A stretch of DNA of 64,000 nt from Polaribacter vadi (GCF_018861005.1 NZ_JAHKQL010000023.1:31999-95998), one strand, 5' to 3'. Positions 50,372-62,246 are shown, counted from the stretch's first letter. The notes: a model not told the origin generated them from the sequence alone. Numbers and translations are program-made.

Positions 50372-52003
50372 ATGAAAATTAAATTTATACTTTTTTTCAG
50401 TTTGTTTCTTTTGTTAAACACTCAAATTATTACATCACAAGAAATACATATTACACCTCGTCCTCAAAAAATAATTACAGGAAACAAGTCAATAAAAATA
50501 AATTCAGAAACACAAATTGTTTTTGATAATGACAGTAAAATTCTTGCAGATAATTTACAGCAATATTTTAAAGAGGAATTTAATTTAAACTTAAAAACTA
50601 CTGCTTTTCAAAACCTTAAAATAAATTTTATCGAATTTAAGATTGATAAAAGTTTTGCTGATGAAAGTTACGAACTTACAGTAAATACTGATAAAATTTC
50701 AATTATCGCCAAAAATGAAACGGGTTTATTTTATGGAGTACAAACTTTAAAACAATTGTGTTCTTACAATGCCCATTTTTCTAAATATGAAAAACATTTA
50801 GAGGTAAAAGTGGTTAAAATAGAAGATTGTCCAAGATTTAAATGGCGCTCTTTTATGTTAGATGAAGCACGTTATTTTAAAGGGATGAAACAGGTAAAGT
50901 TGCTTTTAGATGAAATGGCTTTTTTAAAAATGAATGTTTTTCATTGGCATTTGGTAGATGACCAAGGTTGGCGAATTGAAATAAAAAAATATCCAAAACT
51001 AACCGAAATTGGGTCTAAAAGAAAAAGTACTCAAATTGGTCCTTTACAATGGGAAAGTCCGATTCAATCTGCAGAACCACATGAAGGTTTTTATACACAA
51101 GAAGAAATTAAAGAAATTATACAATATGCAAAAGAAAGGCATATAACTGTTGTTCCAGAAATAGAAATGCCTGGGCATTCTACTGCTGCAATTGCAGCAT
51201 ATCCTTGGTTAGGAACTTCTGGTAAAGAAATTGAAGTACCTATAAAATTCGGAGTTGGCAAAGATGTTTACAATGTTGCAAACCAAAGAGTAACTGACTT
51301 TTTAAAAGATGTTTTAGATGAAGTTATGGAGTTGTTTCCTTCCGAAGTTATTCATATTGGTGGTGATGAAGTAAAATACAATCATTGGAAATCTTCTCCT
51401 TATGTTCAGAAATATATGAAAGAAAATAACTTGGCAACTCCTGCAGATTTACAAGTTTATTTTACAAACAGTATTTCTAAATATTTACAAAGTAAAGGTA
51501 GAAGAATGATGGGTTGGAACGAAATTATGGGACACAATTTACATTTTTATCAAGATAAAAACGATACAAAAACGACTCAAAAATTAGCACAAGAAAGCAT
51601 TATTCATTTTTGGAAAGGTGATGTAGAATTGGCAACAACAGCTGCAAGTAATGGTTATGAAATTGTAAATTCATTACATACTTTTACGTATTTAGATTAC
51701 AGATATAAAAATTTACCTTTATCAAAAGCCTATGCTTTTGATCCTGTTCCAGAAAAATTAGAACCAAAATATCATCATAAAGTAATTGGTTTGGGTTGCC
51801 AAATGTGGGGAGAATGGATACCTACAGATGGTGAAATGCATTACAAAGTTTTTCCAAGAATTGCTGCTTATGCAGAAGTTGGTTGGACAGATAAAAAACA
51901 AAAGAATTTTGGTGTTTTTAAAAAATCACTAAAGAATTTACAAAAAAGATGGACTGCTAAAGAAATTTATTTTGCTCCTGATGATTTTGTAGAAAAAAAG
52001 TAA
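50372..52003 (+). CDS. Beta-N-acetylhexosaminidase, GH20
   Basis: 543 residues with a signal peptide (residues 1-23), a GH20b N-terminal domain (~25-150) and the GH20 barrel. The catalytic pair Asp332-Glu333 lies in VIHIGGDEVKYNHW. Supporting motifs are FMLDEARYFKGMKQVK, VFHWHLVDDQGWRIEIKKYPKL and VVPEIEMPGHSTAAIAAYPWL. It releases GlcNAc or GalNAc from chitin oligosaccharides or glycans in the periplasm. Sugar kinase, nucleotidyltransferase and sodium symporter follow directly. Confidence 0.95.
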   Translation: MKIKFILFFSLFLLLNTQIITSQEIHITPRPQKIITGNKSIKINSETQIVFDNDSKILADNLQQYFKEEFNLNLKTTAFQNLKINFIEFKIDKSFADESYELTVNTDKISIIAKNETGLFYGVQTLKQLCSYNAHFSKYEKHLEVKVVKIEDCPRFKWRSFMLDEARYFKGMKQVKLLLDEMAFLKMNVFHWHLVDDQGWRIEIKKYPKLTEIGSKRKSTQIGPLQWESPIQSAEPHEGFYTQEEIKEIIQYAKERHITVVPEIEMPGHSTAAIAAYPWLGTSGKEIEVPIKFGVGKDVYNVANQRVTDFLKDVLDEVMELFPSEVIHIGGDEVKYNHWKSSPYVQKYMKENNLATPADLQVYFTNSISKYLQSKGRRMMGWNEIMGHNLHFYQDKNDTKTTQKLAQESIIHFWKGDVELATTAASNGYEIVNSLHTFTYLDYRYKNLPLSKAYAFDPVPEKLEPKYHHKVIGLGCQMWGEWIPTDGEMHYKVFPRIAAYAEVGWTDKKQKNFGVFKKSLKNLQKRWTAKEIYFAPDDFVEKK

Positions 52004-52008
52004 TTCGT

Positions 52009-53085
52009 TTGAAAGAAATTATATCCATAGCACCAGGAAGAACTTGTTTGTTTGGTGATCATCAGGATTATTTAGGGTTACCCATTATTGCTTGTGCTAT
52101 TAATAGACATATTACTATAAAAGCAACAAAAAACAATTCTGAATCTTTTAATATTGATATGCCAGACATCAATAAAAAAAGAACAATTCCGATTTTTGAA
52201 GAGATTGAAAAACTAGAAAAAGAAGATTTTTTACAATCATCTTTACAAGTTTTAAAAAGATACAATTGTATACCAGATTCAGGTTATGATATTTTGATTA
52301 CTGGTACAATTCCAATAAATTCTGGTACTTCTAGTTCATCAGCATTAACAGTAGCTTGGGTTCAGTTTTTATTAAAAGCCTTTGGTCCAGAAAAACTATT
52401 AACTCCAGAAAATATATCTCAATTGGCTTTTGAAGCTGAAGTTTTAGAGTTTAATAATCCAGGAGGAAAAATGGATCAATACAGTATTGGTTTAGGAAAT
52501 ATTATTTATTTAGAAACCGGTGATGATTTTTCTTATAATGTTTTAAAAGCACCCTTAACTGGATTAATAATGGCAGATTCTGGTGTTCCTAAAGAAACTA
52601 CTGCTCTGCTAAAAAGATTAAAAACAAATTCTTGGTTGGCTATTGAAGAAGTTAAAAAAAAGATACCCAATTTTAAAGTTGAAACAGCAAATTTTGATGA
52701 TTTACAAAAATATTTAGATTGTATTTCATCTGATTTAAAACCTTATTTAGAAGCTGCAATTGGGAATTTCAACGTTACAAAAAAAGCGCTAACTGAATTT
52801 AAAAAAGATAAAATCGATTTAGTAAAAATTGGTAAATTGATGACTCAACATCATCATTATTTAAAAAATCTTTTAAAAATAACAGTTCCTAAAATTGATG
52901 CTATGATAGATGCAGCTGTAAATTCTGGTGCTTTAGGAGCAAAAATTGTGGGTTCTGGAGGTGGAGGAAGTATTGCTGTTTTATCACCTAAAAATAAAGA
53001 AATCGCTATTAAAAAAGCACTTTTTAATGCAGGTGCAAAAGATGTTTATATTGCTGCAATAGATCAAGGAGCAAGAATCGAATAA
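52009..53085 (+). CDS. GHMP kinase, galactokinase-like sugar kinase
   Basis: 358 residues from the TTG at 52009, 5 bp after the hexosaminidase stop. The galactokinase-like opening APGRTCLFGDHQDYLGLPIIACAI has GDHQDY in place of the galactokinase GEHTDY. The ATP loop PINSGTSSSSALTVAW is at residues ~102-117, and motif 3 GAKIVGSGGGGSIAVL near the end. It phosphorylates a hexose or hexosamine at C1. The altered sugar loop and context favour an N-acetylhexosamine or related sugar. Confidence 0.87.
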   Translation: MKEIISIAPGRTCLFGDHQDYLGLPIIACAINRHITIKATKNNSESFNIDMPDINKKRTIPIFEEIEKLEKEDFLQSSLQVLKRYNCIPDSGYDILITGTIPINSGTSSSSALTVAWVQFLLKAFGPEKLLTPENISQLAFEAEVLEFNNPGGKMDQYSIGLGNIIYLETGDDFSYNVLKAPLTGLIMADSGVPKETTALLKRLKTNSWLAIEEVKKKIPNFKVETANFDDLQKYLDCISSDLKPYLEAAIGNFNVTKKALTEFKKDKIDLVKIGKLMTQHHHYLKNLLKITVPKIDAMIDAAVNSGALGAKIVGSGGGGSIAVLSPKNKEIAIKKALFNAGAKDVYIAAIDQGARIE

Positions 53086-53091
53086 AATAAT

Positions 53092-53967
53092 ATGATGCAC
53101 TATAATTTAATAATTTTAGCTGGAGGAATGTCATCAAGAATGAAAAGACCTGCTGCTTCTAAATCTGTAAACGAACAAGAAATTAATCAAGCAAATAATA
53201 GAAGTAAAAGCTTAATTAGTGTTGGTAATTCTGGTAGACCTTTAATGGATTATCTTTTATTTAATGCAAAAAAAGCAGGTTATAAAAACATCTATATTGT
53301 TATCAATGAAAAAGGTCGTTTGTTTAAAGAGTTTTATGGTGATAAAAGTAAAAATAATAATTTTAACGGATTAAACATCTCCTTTCCTATTCAATATATC
53401 CCAAAAGAAAGAGTAAAACCTTTTGGAACTGCAGATGCAGTTTTTCAGGCTGTAGAGCAATTTCCAGAACTACAATCACAACAATTTACAGTTTGTAATA
53501 GCGATAATTTATATTCAGAAAAGTCTTTAAAAATATTAAGAGAAACTACAAATTCTAACGTTTTAGTTTCTTTTGATAGAGATGCATTAGAATTTTCTTT
53601 AGAAAAAATTTATTCTTTTGCTATTATGAATTTAGATGAAAACAATTATCTAAAAAATATAATTGAAAAACCAACATTAGAAGAAGCTGAAGCGTATAAA
53701 GACGAAAAAGGTAAAATTAGAGTAAGTATGAATATTTTTAAAATGGATGGAAAAATGATATATCCTTATTTAAAAAACTGTCCTATTCATCCAAAGCGAA
53801 ATGAAAAAGAATTGCCAACAGTAGTTTTAAATTTTGTTGCAGATTATCCTCAGGCTTTTTTAGCAATTCCACTTTCTGAACACGTGCCAGATTTAACTGC
53901 TAAAGACGATATTATCATCATAAAACAATATTTAAAACAGCATTACCCAGAAAGATTAAATTGGTAA
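53092..53967 (+). CDS. Sugar-1-phosphate nucleotidyltransferase
   Basis: 291 residues. LIILAGGMSSRMKRP is the nucleotide loop with a long insertion of ~15 residues before KSLISVGNSGRPLMDYLLFNA. FTVCNSDNLYS is the metal-binding motif (D in SDN). It transfers a nucleotide to a sugar-1-phosphate, presumably the product of the kinase whose gene ends 6 bp upstream. Two ATG codons are adjacent (53092 and 53095), so the first residue is uncertain. Confidence 0.87.
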   Translation: MMHYNLIILAGGMSSRMKRPAASKSVNEQEINQANNRSKSLISVGNSGRPLMDYLLFNAKKAGYKNIYIVINEKGRLFKEFYGDKSKNNNFNGLNISFPIQYIPKERVKPFGTADAVFQAVEQFPELQSQQFTVCNSDNLYSEKSLKILRETTNSNVLVSFDRDALEFSLEKIYSFAIMNLDENNYLKNIIEKPTLEEAEAYKDEKGKIRVSMNIFKMDGKMIYPYLKNCPIHPKRNEKELPTVVLNFVADYPQAFLAIPLSEHVPDLTAKDDIIIIKQYLKQHYPERLNW

Positions 53968-54015
53968 TTATTAAATATTTATATTGCAACTATCCTAACA
54001 ATCAATAAAAACTTT

Positions 54016-55824
54016 ATGATCAATTTAAGTACATTAGATTATGTATTAATCATTTCATTTTTTTTAATCACTTTATTTATTGGAATTTACGTTTCTAAAA
54101 AATCAGGCAAAGACTCAACCGAGTTTTTTCTTTCTGGTAGAAATATGCCTTGGTGGTTATTAGGTGTTTCAATGGTTGCCACTACTTTTTCTACAGATAC
54201 TCCTAATTTTGTTACAGATATTGTTAGAAAAGACGGAGTTTCATCTAATTGGATGTGGTGGGCCTTTTTAATAACTGGTTTATTAACTGTTTTTGTTTAT
54301 GCAAAATTATGGCGAAAATCTAATGTAAAAACAGATATAGAATTTTATGAATTACGTTATGGAGGCAAACCTGCAAAGTTTTTAAGAGGCTTTAGAGCTT
54401 TATATTTAGGGTTTCTGTTCAATATTTTTGCAATGGCAGGTGTAACTCTAGCTGCTATAAAAATTGGAAGTATAATGTTAGGTTTACAACCTTGGGAAAC
54501 CATTGTTTATGCAGGAACTGTAACTGTAATTTTTAGTGCTTTAGGCGGATTTAAAGGTGTAGTTTACACCGATTTTATACTATTTTTTACAGCTATGGCT
54601 GGTGCAATTGGTGCAGCTTATTATCTAGTTAACTTGCCAGAAATTGGCGGAATTGAAGCTTTGATTACCCACGAAAATGTAGTAGATAAATTATCGATTT
54701 TACCAGATTTTAATAATACAGAAGCAATTATTACACTTTTAGTTATTCCTTTAGCTGTACAATGGTGGAGTTCTTGGTACCCAGGTTCTGAACCTGGAGG
54801 TGGTGGTTATATTGCACAAAGAATGTTAGCTGCTAAAGATGAAAACCACGCAATGGGTGCCACTTTTTTCTTTAACATTATGCATTATGCTCTGCGTCCT
54901 TGGCCTTGGATTTTAGTAGCTTTAGCTTCTTTAATCATATATCCTGATATAGCAAGTATTCAAGAAGCTTTTCCTAATATTTCTGAGAGTAAATTAGGTG
55001 ATGATTTAGCGTATTCTGCAATGTTAACAAAATTGCCAAGTGGTTTATTAGGCTTGGTTTTAGCCTCTTTAATTGCTGCATATATGTCAACCATTTCTAC
55101 GCATTTAAACTGGGGATCATCTTATATTGTGAATGATTTTTATAAACAGCACATAAAGAAAGATGCTTCAGAAAAACATTTGGTTGCTGTAGGTAGAATT
55201 TCTACAATTTTATTAATGGTTTTTAGTGCACTTTTTGCTTTATACTTACAAAATGCAAAACAACTTTTCGATATAATAATTATGTTTGGTGCTGGTACTG
55301 GATTAATCTTTATTTTAAGATGGTTTTGGTGGCGAATTAATGCTTGGAGTGAAATTTCTGCAATGATTGTTTCTGGTGTTATTTCATTAATTTTTTCATC
55401 AGAAAGTATTGGTATTCTATTTTTTGGTGATGAAGGCTTTTTGCCTATTTGGGCTAAACTACCAGTAGTTGTTTTTATTACAACTGCAATTTGGATTTTA
55501 TTTACCTTTATCACTAAACCAGAAAAACAAGAAGTTTTAATTAAATTCTACAATAAAACGCAACCTGGTGGTCCAGGATGGATTCCTGTTTTGGAAAAAG
55601 TTGAAAACAATAAAATTATATTAGAAGAAAACAAAAACTGGAATGTACCCTCAGGGATTTTAGCAATGTTATTGGGTTGTATATTAATTTACAGTTGTCT
55701 CTTTACAACTGGTTATTGGATTTATGGAGAATATTCTATAGCTATAATTACATCTGTAATAGCAATTATCTCTGCCTTTTTATTAATTAAAACTTGGAAA
55801 AAAATAAAAACAGGTATTTTATAA
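54016..55824 (+). CDS. Sodium:solute symporter (SSS family)
   Basis: 602 residues, about 14 helices. LDYVLIISFFLITLFIGIYVSKKSGKDSTEFFLSGRNMPWWLLGVSMVATTFSTDTPNFV is the common start of Bacteroidota SSS sugar transporters, and QWWSSWYPGSEPGGGGYIAQRM is the central helix. It should import the sugar released by the GH20 enzyme or handled by the kinase. The gap to the nucleotidyltransferase is 48 bp, with no terminator. Confidence 0.9.
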   Translation: MINLSTLDYVLIISFFLITLFIGIYVSKKSGKDSTEFFLSGRNMPWWLLGVSMVATTFSTDTPNFVTDIVRKDGVSSNWMWWAFLITGLLTVFVYAKLWRKSNVKTDIEFYELRYGGKPAKFLRGFRALYLGFLFNIFAMAGVTLAAIKIGSIMLGLQPWETIVYAGTVTVIFSALGGFKGVVYTDFILFFTAMAGAIGAAYYLVNLPEIGGIEALITHENVVDKLSILPDFNNTEAIITLLVIPLAVQWWSSWYPGSEPGGGGYIAQRMLAAKDENHAMGATFFFNIMHYALRPWPWILVALASLIIYPDIASIQEAFPNISESKLGDDLAYSAMLTKLPSGLLGLVLASLIAAYMSTISTHLNWGSSYIVNDFYKQHIKKDASEKHLVAVGRISTILLMVFSALFALYLQNAKQLFDIIIMFGAGTGLIFILRWFWWRINAWSEISAMIVSGVISLIFSSESIGILFFGDEGFLPIWAKLPVVVFITTAIWILFTFITKPEKQEVLIKFYNKTQPGGPGWIPVLEKVENNKIILEENKNWNVPSGILAMLLGCILIYSCLFTTGYWIYGEYSIAIITSVIAIISAFLLIKTWKKIKTGIL

Positions 55825-55911
55825 ATCTTAAAATTTTCTTAAAATTATTAAAATAATTAAAAAAACAACTTATATTGCAGCATATTTAACCCCTTAAAAT
55901 TCCCTAACATT

Positions 55912-56130
55912 ATGGACAAAGATACCATAAGGCAAGTTTTTTTACTTGCAATATCTTCTATAGCTTTATATTTCTCAGGTTTACATTTAATGTCTATTGG
56001 TAAAATAAAATCATTAGAAGACGGACTTATTGTAATGATTTTCTTTTTTTCAGTTTTCCCTTTTTTAAGTCTTTTAACTATGTTGACCATTAAATTACTT
56101 AAATCGTTTTTAGGAGCAAAAAACTACTAA
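55912..56130 (+). CDS. Small two-helix membrane protein
   Basis: 72 residues with two membrane helices (~8-27 and ~38-63) and a short polar loop with acidic residues (GKIKSLEDGL). It is not recognised as a named family. It is preferred over the antisense frame at 55857-56090 because of its orderly hydrophobic pattern and its place after the symporter (87-bp gap). Function unknown. Confidence 0.6.
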   Translation: MDKDTIRQVFLLAISSIALYFSGLHLMSIGKIKSLEDGLIVMIFFFSVFPFLSLLTMLTIKLLKSFLGAKNY

Positions 56131-56149
56131 AAACAAATAATATACTGAA

Positions 56150-56184
56150 CAAAAAAATAGCTGATATAAAAATATAATCAGCTA
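56150..56184 (-). terminator. Hairpin terminator (minus-strand reading)
   Basis: TAGCTGAT (56158-56165) pairs with ATCAGCTA (56177-56184). On the minus strand it is followed by seven T. It probably backs up termination of the ettA transcript. Confidence 0.6.
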
Positions 56185-56260
56185 AAATTGTTGTTTAAAA
56201 TAAAGGTTTTTCTTAAAATAAATAAGGGTTTTTCCTCATAGTATAAACTTTAATAATATA

Positions 56261-56268
56261 TACTTTTG
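56261..56268 (+). promoter_or_regulatory. -7-like element TACTTTTG
   Basis: Fits TAnnTTTG but no gene follows on the plus strand; only an AACTT-TTT-AAGTT hairpin and the long hairpin at 56306-56340 do. May be a chance match or a small-RNA promoter. No other content was recognised in 56131-56346. Confidence 0.25.
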
Positions 56269-56305
56269 TATACACCCCCAACTTTTTAAGTTATTTGGAC
56301 TGATT

Positions 56306-56345
56306 TAAATCTTCATTCTCTCACCAAGAATGAAGATTTATTTAT
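56306..56345. terminator. 14-bp perfect hairpin between convergent genes
   Basis: TAAATCTTCATTCT (56306-56319) pairs perfectly with AGAATGAAGATTTA (56327-56340) around CTCACCA. T-rich sequence follows on the plus side. It stands 6 bp from the ettA stop. Confidence 0.7.
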
Positions 56346-56346
56346 T

Positions 56347-58038
56347 TTATCTAATTAACTTTTTATACTTAATACGTTTTGGCATTAAATCTCCACCCAA
56401 ACGTTTTTTCTTATTTTCTTCATAATCAGAAAAAGAACCTTCAAAGAAATAAACTTGGCTATCTCCTTCAAAAGCTAAAATGTGTGTGCAAATTCTATCT
56501 AAAAACCATCTATCGTGACTAATAACTACAGCACATCCTGCAAAGTTTTCTAAACCTTCTTCTAAAGCTCTCAACGTATTTACATCTAAATCGTTTGTTG
56601 GCTCATCTAAAAGTAAAACGTTACCTTCTTCTTTTAGCGTCATTGCTAAATGTAATCTATTTCTTTCTCCTCCAGAAAGTGTAGAAACTTTCTTGTTTTG
56701 CTCACTACCAGAAAAGTTAAAACGACTTAAATAAGCACGAGAGTTCACTTGCTTACCTCCCATCATTACTAAATCTTGACCATCAGAAAAGTTTTCCCAA
56801 ATTGTTTTATCTGGATTGATATCTGAGTGTGCTTGATCTACATATGCAATTTTAGCAGTTTCACCCACTTTAAAGTTTCCATTATCAGGAGTTTCTTCTC
56901 CCATAATCATTTTAAAAATAGTGGTTTTACCTGCTCCATTTGGTCCAATGATACCAACAATACCTGCTTGTGGAAGGTTAAACTCTAAATTTTCATATAA
57001 AATTTTATCATCAAAAGCTTTAGAAACACCTGTTGCTTCAATAACATTGGTTCCTAAACGAGGTCCATTAGGAATGTAGATTTCTAATTTTTCATCAACT
57101 TGTTTCTGATCTTGACTCATTAATTTGTCATAATTCTTCAAACGTGCTTTTTGCTTTGTTTGACGACCTTTTGCTCCTTGACGTACCCACTCTAACTCTC
57201 TCTCTAAAGTTTTTTGACGTTTAGAAGCTGTTTTACTTTCTTGTGCCATTCTGTTAGATTTTTGATCTAACCAAGAAGAGTAGTTTCCTTTCCAAGGTAT
57301 ACCTTCTCCTCTATCCAATTCTAAAATCCAGCCAGCTACATTGTCTAAAAAATATCTATCGTGAGTTACTGCAATTACAGTTCCTTTATACTGTGCTAAA
57401 TGATGTTCTAACCAATGGACAGATTCTGCATCTAAATGGTTAGTAGGCTCATCTAATAATAATATTTCTGGTTCTTGTAATAATAATCTACATAAAGCAA
57501 CACGTCTTTTTTCTCCTCCAGAAAGGACTCCGATTTTTTTATCAGAATCAGGAGTTCTTAAAGCATCCATTGCAATTTCTAATTTGGTATCTAATTCCCA
57601 AGCATTAGCAGCATCAATTTTATCTTGTAATTCTGCTTGTTGGTTCATTAATTTTTCCATCTTGTCTGCATCAGAATAGACTTCTTCTAAACCAAACATG
57701 TCGTTAATTTTGTTGTATTCATCAAGAATTGCAACAGTTTCTGCAACACCTTCTCTTACAATTTCAATTACTGTTTTTTCTGGATCTAATTGTGGTTCTT
57801 GTTCTAAATATCCAACTTTATAACCTGGAGAAAAAGTAACATCACCTTGAAAATTCTTTTCTACACCAGCAATAATTTTTAATAAAGTTGATTTACCTGA
57901 TCCATTTAAACCAAGAATACCAATTTTAGCACCATAAAAGAAACTTAAATAAATATCTTTTAAAACTTGTTTACCTGTTGATTGATAGGTTTTAGAAACC
58001 TTATTCATCGAAAAAATGACTTTCTTATCGTCTGACAT
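56347..58038 (-). CDS. ettA: Energy-dependent translational throttle protein EttA (ABC-F)
   Basis: 563 residues, two ABC domains with no membrane part. The Walker A sites are GLNGSGKST (first) and GPNGAGKTT (second). Signatures are LSGGEKRRVALCRLLL and LSGGERNRLHLAMTL, Walker B LLLDEPTNHLD and LLLDEPTNDLD. The arm and P-site interaction linker region (KQKARLKNYDKLMSQ) matches EttA. EttA binds the ribosomal E site and gates entry into elongation according to ATP/ADP ratio. The start is the common MSDDKKVIFSMNKVSK. Confidence 0.94.
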   Translation of the reverse strand: MSDDKKVIFSMNKVSKTYQSTGKQVLKDIYLSFFYGAKIGILGLNGSGKSTLLKIIAGVEKNFQGDVTFSPGYKVGYLEQEPQLDPEKTVIEIVREGVAETVAILDEYNKINDMFGLEEVYSDADKMEKLMNQQAELQDKIDAANAWELDTKLEIAMDALRTPDSDKKIGVLSGGEKRRVALCRLLLQEPEILLLDEPTNHLDAESVHWLEHHLAQYKGTVIAVTHDRYFLDNVAGWILELDRGEGIPWKGNYSSWLDQKSNRMAQESKTASKRQKTLERELEWVRQGAKGRQTKQKARLKNYDKLMSQDQKQVDEKLEIYIPNGPRLGTNVIEATGVSKAFDDKILYENLEFNLPQAGIVGIIGPNGAGKTTIFKMIMGEETPDNGNFKVGETAKIAYVDQAHSDINPDKTIWENFSDGQDLVMMGGKQVNSRAYLSRFNFSGSEQNKKVSTLSGGERNRLHLAMTLKEEGNVLLLDEPTNDLDVNTLRALEEGLENFAGCAVVISHDRWFLDRICTHILAFEGDSQVYFFEGSFSDYEENKKKRLGGDLMPKRIKYKKLIR

Positions 58039-58089
58039 TTTAATATTTTTTTTAAATAAATGTGAAATTGCTACAGAAATTTGTAGACT

Positions 58090-58272
58090 TTATACTCTTC
58101 CTTTAAGAGCATTAAATACCCAAGCTATACAGAAAAAACCAAAACCAACAGTTGCAAAACCCCAACCTGCTACATCTTCGTATCTGTATCCTCCTAATAA
58201 AATTAATACTATACCCATTACTATCATTAATAAAGTAGCATAACCTAATACAGTATTTTTATTCATTGACAT
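58090..58272 (-). CDS. CAL67264 family small membrane protein
   Basis: 60 residues with two helices (~10-27 and ~36-53) and the conserved GYATLLMIVMGIVLILLGGYRYEDVAGWGFATVGFGFFCIAWVFNALKGRV pattern summarised by GGYRYED-x-AGWGF. This is a small protein family widespread in Flavobacteriia, function unknown. It lies 51 bp upstream of ettA on the same strand. Confidence 0.85.
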   Translation of the reverse strand: MSMNKNTVLGYATLLMIVMGIVLILLGGYRYEDVAGWGFATVGFGFFCIAWVFNALKGRV

Positions 58273-58388
58273 ATTTCCAAATTGTTTATTCTGTACAAAT
58301 ATCGTTAATTAATTAGAACTGTCAAATTATAGGTTTAGTAAAAAACCTTCAAAACAGTGTCTCTAAAGAACAAAAAGTCTTTTTAATT

Positions 58389-59381
58389 TTAGTTTTTTGC
58401 CAGTTTACGTAAAGCAACCCATTGTTTCATCTTTTCTCTCGAATCACAAGCAGGATAACCAACAACTGTTTTACCAGCAGCAACATCACTTATAACCCCA
58501 GAACCTGCACCTACTTTTGCGCCAGAATGAATAGTTACATGGTCTTTAATAGAAGCACTTCCTCCAATAATTACACCATCTCCTAAAGTTACAGAACCTG
58601 CTAAACCACTATTCCCTGCCATAATACAACATCTTCCTAAAACAGAATTATGACCAATTTGTACTAAATTATCTATTTTGCAACCATCACCTAAAATAGT
58701 AGAACTAAATTTACCTCTATCAATACAAGAATTTGCTCCAATTTCTACTGCATTACCTATTACTACATTACCTATATGTATAATTTTTACTAAACCTCTA
58801 CCATCATTACTTGGTCTGTACCCAAAACCATCAGAACCAATACTTACATTGGTATGAAAAATACAGTGACTTCCTATTTTAGTTCGTTCTCTAATAACAG
58901 TTCCAGACCATACAACTGTTTCATTTCCAATCGTAGAATCATCAAAAACAGAAACATTGGGATATATTATTACATTATCTCCTAAAGTTACATTTTTACC
59001 AATGTAAGAATTGGCACCAATTTTACAATTTTTACCTAATTTTACAGTTTTATCTATGACTGCTGTTGAATGAATTTCTGTTTCAAAAAAAGGAGCCTCT
59101 GCTTGAAAAGCTTCTAAAAGAACAGCCATTGCTAAATCTACATTTTTTACTTTCACAAATGCTTTTCCTTCTTCTGGAAGAATTTTTATTCCTTCAAAAA
59201 CAATAGCAACACTTGCATTAGAGCTTTTCCATAAACGTTCATATTTCGAATTCCCTATAAAAGTAACTTGCCCTTTTACTGCTTTTTCAATTTGCTCTGG
59301 TGCATTAATTACATCTTCGCAATTTCCTATTAATTCGCCATTAATAAGTGAACATAATTCTTTAACTGTAAATAGTTTCAT
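58389..59381 (-). CDS. lpxD: UDP-3-O-(3-hydroxyacyl)glucosamine N-acyltransferase LpxD
   Basis: 330 residues. The N-terminal uridine-binding domain (KLFTVKELCSLINGELIGN, VTFIGNSKYERLW) is followed by a left-handed beta-helix of hexapeptide repeats (ILGDGCKIDNLVQIGHNSVLGRCCIMAGNSGLAGSV) with the catalytic histidine in VQIGHNS. It adds the second acyl chain in lipid A synthesis. It is separated from the other lpx genes here, so it may be a second copy; flavobacteria often carry two lpxD genes. Confidence 0.9.
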   Translation of the reverse strand: MKLFTVKELCSLINGELIGNCEDVINAPEQIEKAVKGQVTFIGNSKYERLWKSSNASVAIVFEGIKILPEEGKAFVKVKNVDLAMAVLLEAFQAEAPFFETEIHSTAVIDKTVKLGKNCKIGANSYIGKNVTLGDNVIIYPNVSVFDDSTIGNETVVWSGTVIRERTKIGSHCIFHTNVSIGSDGFGYRPSNDGRGLVKIIHIGNVVIGNAVEIGANSCIDRGKFSSTILGDGCKIDNLVQIGHNSVLGRCCIMAGNSGLAGSVTLGDGVIIGGSASIKDHVTIHSGAKVGAGSGVISDVAAGKTVVGYPACDSREKMKQWVALRKLAKN

Positions 59382-59469
59382 GGTATTTTTTTCTAAAAAT
59401 AGTGTTTAATTTTACTTAAAAACAAAAAAATCCTATTAATATAGAATTTTCTTAAAATAGTCTTTTATT

Positions 59470-60030
59470 TTATTGTCTTCTCTCACCTCTACCTCTACCA
59501 CCTTCTTCATTATTATGTTTTTTAGGTTCTAGGCTATCTCTCTTATTCTTTTGATATTTTACCCATTTTTTAAATTGTTTTTCTGATAAAATATTTTCTA
59601 AGTTTTTATTCAACTCTTCTTCATGTATAAGAATTTCTTCTTTAACAGGTTTGATTACTTCTTCTACTTTTTCTCTCATTTTTACACCTTCTTCTCTATT
59701 ACCTGAACTCATTGATGTATTTACAACAACATTTAAATCAGAAAATTTTACTGAATTTAAAAATGCAATTTCTTTAACTTTAAAATTGTAATTACTTATA
59801 ACTTTTTTTACTTTAATTTTTAATTGATCATCTTTAACTTTTATTTTTTTTATAACCACATCAGTTTCATAATAAAAAATACCTGCAGCTTCACTCGCCT
59901 TGAATTCCTTAACCTCTCTTGTTTCTCCTTGTCTATTTTGTTGATTCATTCCTCCTCCACCATTTCTCATACCTTGAGAAAAAATCAAACTATTTACCAA
60001 TAAAAGTGCTGCAAAAAATATATGTTTCAT
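59470..60030 (-). CDS. Secreted hypothetical protein, possibly Spy/CpxP-like
   Basis: 186 residues with a signal peptide (MKHIFFAALLLVNSLIFSQG, cleavage after FSQ). Low-complexity Gly/Asn/Gln (RNGGGGMNQQNRQGE) at the start and Gly/Arg (EEGGRGRGERRQ) at the end flank a helical, charged core with ILSEKQFKKWVKYQKNKRDS, a motif of periplasmic chaperone-like proteins. Family and function uncertain. Confidence 0.7.
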   Translation of the reverse strand: MKHIFFAALLLVNSLIFSQGMRNGGGGMNQQNRQGETREVKEFKASEAAGIFYYETDVVIKKIKVKDDQLKIKVKKVISNYNFKVKEIAFLNSVKFSDLNVVVNTSMSSGNREEGVKMREKVEEVIKPVKEEILIHEEELNKNLENILSEKQFKKWVKYQKNKRDSLEPKKHNNEEGGRGRGERRQ

Positions 60031-60116
60031 AATGATTTTTTTTAATGAATATATAAGCTTAGAGTGTATTTTTATTAAAAACTTGCGTTATTAAGCAAAA
60101 TCAATAATAATCTACT

Positions 60117-62246
<2,130 letters not shown>

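Noticed and set aside
55857..56090. 77-codon minus-strand frame overlapping the small membrane gene
   Set aside because: Lysine-rich with no domain, and antisense to a frame with a clear two-helix pattern.
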